A stretch of 64,000 nt of DNA. Source: Pseudoxanthomonas sp. X-1 (GTDB taxonomy: Bacteria > Pseudomonadota > Gammaproteobacteria > Xanthomonadales > Xanthomonadaceae). This document shows, in pieces, positions 59,713 to 64,000 of this stretch. The translations under genes and the position numbers were made by a program. Numbering within the stretch: position 1 is the stretch's first letter; every line of letters starts with the position of its first letter. The stretch spans positions 401,001 through 465,000 of the forward strand of contig NZ_CP083376.1 of NCBI RefSeq assembly GCF_020042665.1, written 5' to 3'. The notes beneath the pieces were generated by a model. That model worked only from the letters and a program-made list of their open reading frames with translations. It had not been told where the DNA came from and did no database searches.

Positions 59713-61046
59713 GCACCGCATCCGGCGACCGGCCGGTGTCCTACAAGGGCTGGCGCGGGATCAGGGCCGCGTTCGCCACGCCCTCGGCGCTGACCATGGC
59801 GCTGCTGGGCTTCGGCAGTGGACTGCCGTTTCTGCTGATCGCCTCGCAGACCCTGTCCACGCGCCTGCGCGATGTCGGCCTGCAGTTGGGCGAGATCGGG
59901 CTGATCAGCCTGGCGAGCTTCTTCTATCTGCTCAAGTTCGTGTGGGCACCGCTGATCGACCGCTACGCCTTGCCGCTGCTGTCGGGACTGGGGCGGCGGC
60001 GCTCGTGGCTGCTGGCCGCGCAGGTGCTGGTCGCGGCCAGCCTGTTCGCACTCGGTGCCATGCGGCCGGAACTGGGCGTGGCCGGGCTGGTGACCTGGGT
60101 GCTGGTGGGCTCCTTCGCCGGCGCCACCCAGGACGCGGTGGTCGATGCCTACCGCATCGAGATCGCCCCGGAGAGCGCGCAGGCCGCGCTGGCGGCGACC
60201 TACATCCTGGGCTATCGCATCGCGCTGATCGTCGGCGGCGCCGGCGCGCTGTACATGGCCGAGTTCGAGAACTGGAAGGTCGCCTACTTCTGCATGGCCG
60301 CGCTGATGCTGGTGCCCATCGTCACCACGCTGGTCAGCCGCGAGCCGGTGCGGCCGGAGGCCACGGTGGTGCGGCGGATCGACTTCTTCGGCGCCTTCTG
60401 GCAGCCGATCGTCGGCTTCTTCACCACCAACGGCTTGAAGCTGGCGCTGGCGCTGCTGCTGTTCGTCGGGCTGTTCAAGTTCCCCGACCAGGTGATCGGC
60501 GTCATGGCCGGACCGTTCTACCTGGACTCGGGCTTCACCAAGTCCGACATTGCCACGGTGTCCAAGCTGTTCGGCATCTGGATGAGCATCGTCGGCGCCT
60601 TCGGCGGCGGCATGGCGGTGGCCGCGTTCGGCTTCCGGCGCATGCTGCTGCTGGCCGCGCTGGCGGTTGCGCTGTCCAACCTGGCCTTCCTGCTGATGGC
60701 CCAGCATCCCGGCCAGCTGTGGGCGTTCTACGCGGCGCTGAGCGCCGACAACATCTCCCAGGGCTTCGCCGGCACGGTGCTGGTGGCCTTCATGTCCTCG
60801 CTGACCGACCGCAACTTCACCGCGACCCAGTACGCGCTGCTGGTGTCGCTGGCCAACCTGCCGGGCAAGTTCGTGGGCGGGATCTCGGGCTACATCGTGG
60901 AAGCCACCTCCTACTCCACCTTCTTCAGCCTGAGCGCGCTGACTGTCATTCCCACGCTGGCCTTGCTTGCCTGGCTGTGGCGTCGTATCAAGGAGCCTTC
61001 CAGGACAGTGGCCGCGCCCGACCATGACCGACCTGCTCATCCGTGA
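59709..61046 (+). CDS. ampG: AmpG-like MFS permease
   Basis: A 445-residue major facilitator with about twelve to fourteen membrane segments. SGLPFLLIASQTLSTRLRDVG and WAPLIDRYALPLLSGLGRRRSW fit the AmpG group, which imports anhydromuropeptides for cell-wall recycling and is linked to beta-lactamase control. The GTG at 59709 overlaps the exonuclease stop (GTGA). AnmK, another recycling enzyme, is nearby on the other strand. Confidence 0.85.
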   Translation: MSTASGDRPVSYKGWRGIRAAFATPSALTMALLGFGSGLPFLLIASQTLSTRLRDVGLQLGEIGLISLASFFYLLKFVWAPLIDRYALPLLSGLGRRRSWLLAAQVLVAASLFALGAMRPELGVAGLVTWVLVGSFAGATQDAVVDAYRIEIAPESAQAALAATYILGYRIALIVGGAGALYMAEFENWKVAYFCMAALMLVPIVTTLVSREPVRPEATVVRRIDFFGAFWQPIVGFFTTNGLKLALALLLFVGLFKFPDQVIGVMAGPFYLDSGFTKSDIATVSKLFGIWMSIVGAFGGGMAVAAFGFRRMLLLAALAVALSNLAFLLMAQHPGQLWAFYAALSADNISQGFAGTVLVAFMSSLTDRNFTATQYALLVSLANLPGKFVGGISGYIVEATSYSTFFSLSALTVIPTLALLAWLWRRIKEPSRTVAAPDHDRPAHP

Positions 61047-61254
61047 CCTCGATCCGATCCTGACCGACCGCATCCGCCGCGTCGCCGAGGCGCGCGGCTG
61101 GAGCACCGAGGAGACCATCAGTCGCCTGCTCGAGCACGGCCTGTTCGCGGTCGAGGCCGAGGTGCGCAACGGTTTCAGCGACCCGGAGGTCGCCGTCCTG
61201 TCCGAGGCCATCGCGGCGCTGCGTGCGGTGCCGCACGGCGGTCCGACGTCCTAG
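61024..61254 (+). CDS. Small ribbon-helix-helix-like protein
   Basis: This product of 76 residues overlaps the end of the AmpG-like gene by 23 bases. MTDLLIRDLDPILTDRIRRVAEARGWSTEETISRLL resembles a FitA-type or CopG-like ribbon-helix-helix DNA-binding N-terminus (strand, then two helices). The remaining 30 residues are helical. Antitoxins of this form normally precede a toxin gene, but none follows here, so it may be a free regulator or an orphan antitoxin. Confidence 0.65.
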   Translation: MTDLLIRDLDPILTDRIRRVAEARGWSTEETISRLLEHGLFAVEAEVRNGFSDPEVAVLSEAIAALRAVPHGGPTS

Positions 61255-61312
61255 CCGCGCGTCCGCGCTCAGGGCGATTCCGGCGCTGCGGCTTCCCGCA
61301 GATCCGGCGCGA

Positions 61313-62467
61313 TCAGGCCGGATACAGCGCGCCGAGCACGCGCAGGCCCTTGGCGCCGCTGACGCTGGGCAGGTTGCCCGGGCGCCCGGCCAGGGTCTCG
61401 CGCGCCAGCCAGGCGAAGCCCATGGCCTCGACGTAATCTGGATGCAGGCCGTGCGCCTCGGTGGATTCGACCACCACGCCCGGCAGCCGCGCCGCCAGGC
61501 GCTGCATCAGCACCGGGTTGTGCACGCCGCCGCCGCAGACCATCACCCGCGCGGTGCCGGGCTGGGTCGCGCGCAGCGCGTCGGCCACGGTGACCGCGCT
61601 GAGTTCGACCAGGGTGGCCTGCACGTCGGCCGGCGCCAGCGCCGCGCCGCCGAGCTCGTCTTCGACCCAGGACAGGTGGAACTGCTCGCGGCCGGTGCTC
61701 TTCGGCGGCGGTTGCGCGAACCACGGCTCGTCCAGCAGCCGCGCCAGCAGCGCTTCATCGGGTTTGCCGGTCGCGGCGAAGGCGCCGCCGGCATCGAAGG
61801 CCATGCCGGTGTGGCGCTCGCACCAAGCGTCCAGCAGCGCATTGGCCGGGCCGGTATCGAAGCCGCGCACCGGGCCGCTGCCCGGCAGCAGGGTCAGGTT
61901 GCCGATGCCGCCCAGGTTGAGCACCGCGCGGTCTTCGCCCGGGTCGTGCAGCATCGCGGCGTGGAAGGCCGGCATCAGCGGTGCGCCATGGCCGCCGGCG
62001 GCGACGTCGCGCCGCCGGAAGTCGGCCACGGTCGGGATGCCGGTGCGCTCAGCGATGACGTTGCCGTCGCCCATCTGCCAGGTGAAGGGAAAAGTCCCCT
62101 CGGGCCGGTGGCGCACCGTCTGCCCGTGCGAGCCGATCGCTCGCACCAGGGCGCGGTCCAGGCCGGACTGGGTGATCAGGCGGCCGGCCGCGTGGGCGAA
62201 GGCCAGGGCGACCTGCACGTCTAGTTCGCCCAGTTCGTCCAGCGAGGTCGCCTCGCCGCCCTGGCCCAGCTCGATCAGGCGCGCGCGCAGCGCGTCGTCC
62301 CAGCGGTAGGTGCGGCCCATCAGCAACTGCGGCTCGGGGTCGAAGCGCACCAGCGCCACGTCGATGCCGTCGGCGCTGGTGCCGGAGATCATCCCCAGGT
62401 AGAGATCGCCCAGCGCCGGCTTGCGTGCCAGCGGTCCGCCGGCGCGCGCTGCGGCGGGCGGGGTCAC
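61313..62467 (-). CDS. anmK: Anhydro-N-acetylmuramic acid kinase
   Basis: AnmK phosphorylates and opens 1,6-anhydro-MurNAc from recycled peptidoglycan. The 384-residue protein has the ATP-binding [24 protein letters not shown], and the [12 protein letters not shown] and [14 protein letters not shown] segments of the family. The GTG at 62467 overlaps the stop of the M23 peptidase gene (GTGA), so both are translated together. The first 15 residues are extra relative to E. coli. Confidence 0.93.
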   Translation of the reverse strand: MTPPAAARAGGPLARKPALGDLYLGMISGTSADGIDVALVRFDPEPQLLMGRTYRWDDALRARLIELGQGGEATSLDELGELDVQVALAFAHAAGRLITQSGLDRALVRAIGSHGQTVRHRPEGTFPFTWQMGDGNVIAERTGIPTVADFRRRDVAAGGHGAPLMPAFHAAMLHDPGEDRAVLNLGGIGNLTLLPGSGPVRGFDTGPANALLDAWCERHTGMAFDAGGAFAATGKPDEALLARLLDEPWFAQPPPKSTGREQFHLSWVEDELGGAALAPADVQATLVELSAVTVADALRATQPGTARVMVCGGGVHNPVLMQRLAARLPGVVVESTEAHGLHPDYVEAMGFAWLARETLAGRPGNLPSVSGAKGLRVLGALYPA

Positions 62468-63921
62468 TGGCGGCTCGGCCGCTTGCGCGACGCCTCCAGC
62501 GCCTGGGCCAGCGTCGCCTGCGGCTGCGGCGCGGTGGCCGGCGAGGCGTCGGCGTAGATCGCGCTTTCCACCGTGTGGATGCGCGCCAGTGCGCTGGAGG
62601 TCTGGGTCTTGAACTGCGCCAGCACCGTACCCGACAGCGGCTCGGGCGGCGGCAGCGTCACCTTCAGCGGGTTGCGGTGCACGCCGTTGACACGGAATTC
62701 GTAATGCAGGTGCGGCCCGGTGGCCATGCCGGTGGAGCCGACGTAGCCGATCACCGTGCCCTGTGCGATGCGCTGGCCGGTCTTGATCTTGGCGAAGCGC
62801 GACATGTGCCCGTACAGCGTGGTGCGGCCCTGGCCGTGGTCCAGGATCACCACGTTGCCGTAGCCGCGCTGCTGGCCGGCGAACTGCACGCGCGCGTCGC
62901 CCGCGGCCATGATCGGCGTGCCGGTGGCCGCCGCGTAGTCCACGCCCTGGTGCATGCGCATCGTGCCCAGGATCGGGTGATGGCGCGCGCCGAAGGTCGA
63001 GCTCAGCCGTGCATACGGGATCGGCATGCGGATGAAGCTGCGCTTGAGCGGCTTGCCGCTGGCGGTGAAGTACTCTGGCTGCCCGCCCGGGCGGGCGAAG
63101 CGGAAGCCCGAATGCAGCTTGCCGTCCACGGTGAAGGTCGCCGCCTGGACCGGGCCGGTGGCCACCAGCTGGCCCTCGCGCCAGGTCTGCTCGACCACCA
63201 CGCTGAAGCGGTCGTCGGCTTCCAGGTCGGAGTTGAAGTCGATGTCGTACTTGAAGATCTCGTCGGTCAGCGCGTTGATGTTGGCCGCCGTCAACCCGGC
63301 CTTGCGCGCCGAACGGATCAGCGAACCGCCGACCTTGCCGCTCAGCACGGCGGTGCGCACGCTGACCTCGCGCTTGATCACCCGCTCGGTGACCGCCTGC
63401 TCGCCGATGTCCAACTGCACGCGCGAGGCCATGTCGCGGTCGTAGCGCAGCGCCTTGAGCACGCCCTCGGCGGGGATGTCGAAGGCGATCTCATCGCCCG
63501 GATGCAGCCGGCGCAGCTCGGCCGCCGCGGTCTTGTTGTCCATCACCCGCTGCAGGGTGGCGGCCGGCACGCCCATCTCCTCGAAGATCGCGCTCAGCGT
63601 CTGGCCCGGGCGGACGTTCACCGTCTGCCAGTTGTCGCGCGCCGCGCCCGAAGCGGCCTGCGCATCGGCCTCCGGCAGCGCCAGCGGCACGGTGGCCAGC
63701 GGCTTGAGCTGCGGCTGCACCACGCTGGAGAAACCCGGCACGATCGTGGCCACCATGATGCCGATGGTGGTGAACAGCGAAGCGTGGATCCACTGTCGCC
63801 GCGTCCACCGCCCCTGGGGCAGGTGCTGGGCGAGCTGGCGGTGGAGGGCGGACTCTCGAAGGACGTCCAGTCGTTCGCGAAAGCGTTGCTTGCGGCGGCT
63901 GCCGTCCCCGTGCGTCTGCAT
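62464..63921 (-). CDS. mepM: Membrane-anchored M23 endopeptidase (MepM-like)
   Basis: A protein of 485 residues with an N-terminal basic tail, a membrane segment (about 45-67), a LysM/OapA-like peptidoglycan-binding domain (about 95-150), and a C-terminal lysostaphin-type M23 domain with [14 protein letters not shown] (zinc His and Asp) and GPHLHYEF. It hydrolyses cross-links so that new murein can be inserted. ATG 63921, GTG 63933 and TTG 63945 are all possible starts; the ATG is preferred. anmK overlaps its stop, so it forms an operon with cell-wall recycling. Confidence 0.88.
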   Translation of the reverse strand: MQTHGDGSRRKQRFRERLDVLRESALHRQLAQHLPQGRWTRRQWIHASLFTTIGIMVATIVPGFSSVVQPQLKPLATVPLALPEADAQAASGAARDNWQTVNVRPGQTLSAIFEEMGVPAATLQRVMDNKTAAAELRRLHPGDEIAFDIPAEGVLKALRYDRDMASRVQLDIGEQAVTERVIKREVSVRTAVLSGKVGGSLIRSARKAGLTAANINALTDEIFKYDIDFNSDLEADDRFSVVVEQTWREGQLVATGPVQAATFTVDGKLHSGFRFARPGGQPEYFTASGKPLKRSFIRMPIPYARLSSTFGARHHPILGTMRMHQGVDYAAATGTPIMAAGDARVQFAGQQRGYGNVVILDHGQGRTTLYGHMSRFAKIKTGQRIAQGTVIGYVGSTGMATGPHLHYEFRVNGVHRNPLKVTLPPPEPLSGTVLAQFKTQTSSALARIHTVESAIYADASPATAPQPQATLAQALEASRKRPSRQ

Positions 63922-64000
63922 CGATGTCTTCACCCTGGGGCCCAAGCGGAAGGCCCAATCGGGCTACCATAGTCAGGCATGGGGAGCAGGTCAAACCGTT
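63922..64000. other. Upstream edge of the window
   Basis: The last 79 bases before the edge hold the promoter region of the endopeptidase gene. In related genomes tyrS lies here on the other strand; its start, if present, is outside the window. Confidence 0.4.

Noticed and set aside
61024..61254. Complete toxin-antitoxin module
   Set aside because: Only the antitoxin-like gene is present; the next gene is anmK on the other strand.

Overview
The window is about 70 percent GC, dense with genes, and reads as chromosomal DNA of a gammaproteobacterium of the order Lysobacterales (Xanthomonadales), in the range of Pseudoxanthomonas, Lysobacter or Stenotrophomonas. The reasons are the gene content and order (argS with a SPOR gene, radC opposite coaBC-dut-algC, pyrE opposite an exonuclease III gene, a lysM/M23 endopeptidase with anmK, speE near speA), the TonB receptor style, and short GC-rich palindromic repeats between genes. 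I see no prophage, insertion sequence, CRISPR array, tRNA or rRNA.

Layout. 1-3 kb: glutathione-dependent formaldehyde detoxification (frmA, cut by the window edge, and fghA), then a YhhS-type exporter. 3-7 kb: cyclopropane fatty acid synthase, then a MocR-type regulator facing an EamA exporter. 7-12.7 kb: small conserved genes, DegV, DUF924, a glutaredoxin/A-type/rhodanese fusion, a polysaccharide deacetylase and a methyltransferase. 12.7-18.2 kb: SGNH hydrolase, alaA, rsgA, a MerR regulator facing a secreted alpha/beta hydrolase, and a four-repeat membrane protein. 18.1-22.3 kb: glyoxylate shunt (aceB, aceA) facing its probable LysR regulator. 22.5-27.1 kb: a YggN-like secreted protein, comM, ubiK and a DUF998 membrane protein. 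27.2-30.7 kb: an AraC regulator facing a Baeyer-Villiger-type monooxygenase and an esterase, which looks like a self-contained catabolic module. 30.7-35.3 kb: a Kdo-kinase-like protein, a TonB-dependent receptor and a GlpQ-like phosphodiesterase. 35.8-40.7 kb: polyamine genes speE and speA with an M48 peptidase between them. 40.9-47.2 kb: a duplicated PPOX protein, a frameshifted racemase, an NTF2-like secreted protein with a LytS/LytTR two-component pair, an acyltransferase, and a DUF4440 gene whose end runs into a repeat. 47.2-64 kb: ydfG and a mostly housekeeping block for translation, CoA, dUTP, sugar phosphates, pyrimidines, DNA repair and cell-wall recycling (AmpG-like permease, AnmK, M23 peptidase).

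Regulation can be read from the sequence at several divergent promoters: direct repeats between the MocR and EamA genes, a MerR-type dyad, and a 19-bp LysR dyad before aceB. Several gene pairs share ATGA or GTGA stop/start overlaps and are probably translated together.

Nothing here stands out as a whole new system. The best leads are the AraC/monooxygenase/esterase module, the NTF2-like/LytS/LytTR cluster, the triple-domain glutaredoxin fusion, the internally duplicated PPOX protein with complementary decayed halves, and two families of dispersed palindromes, one of which has taken over the 3' end of a gene.
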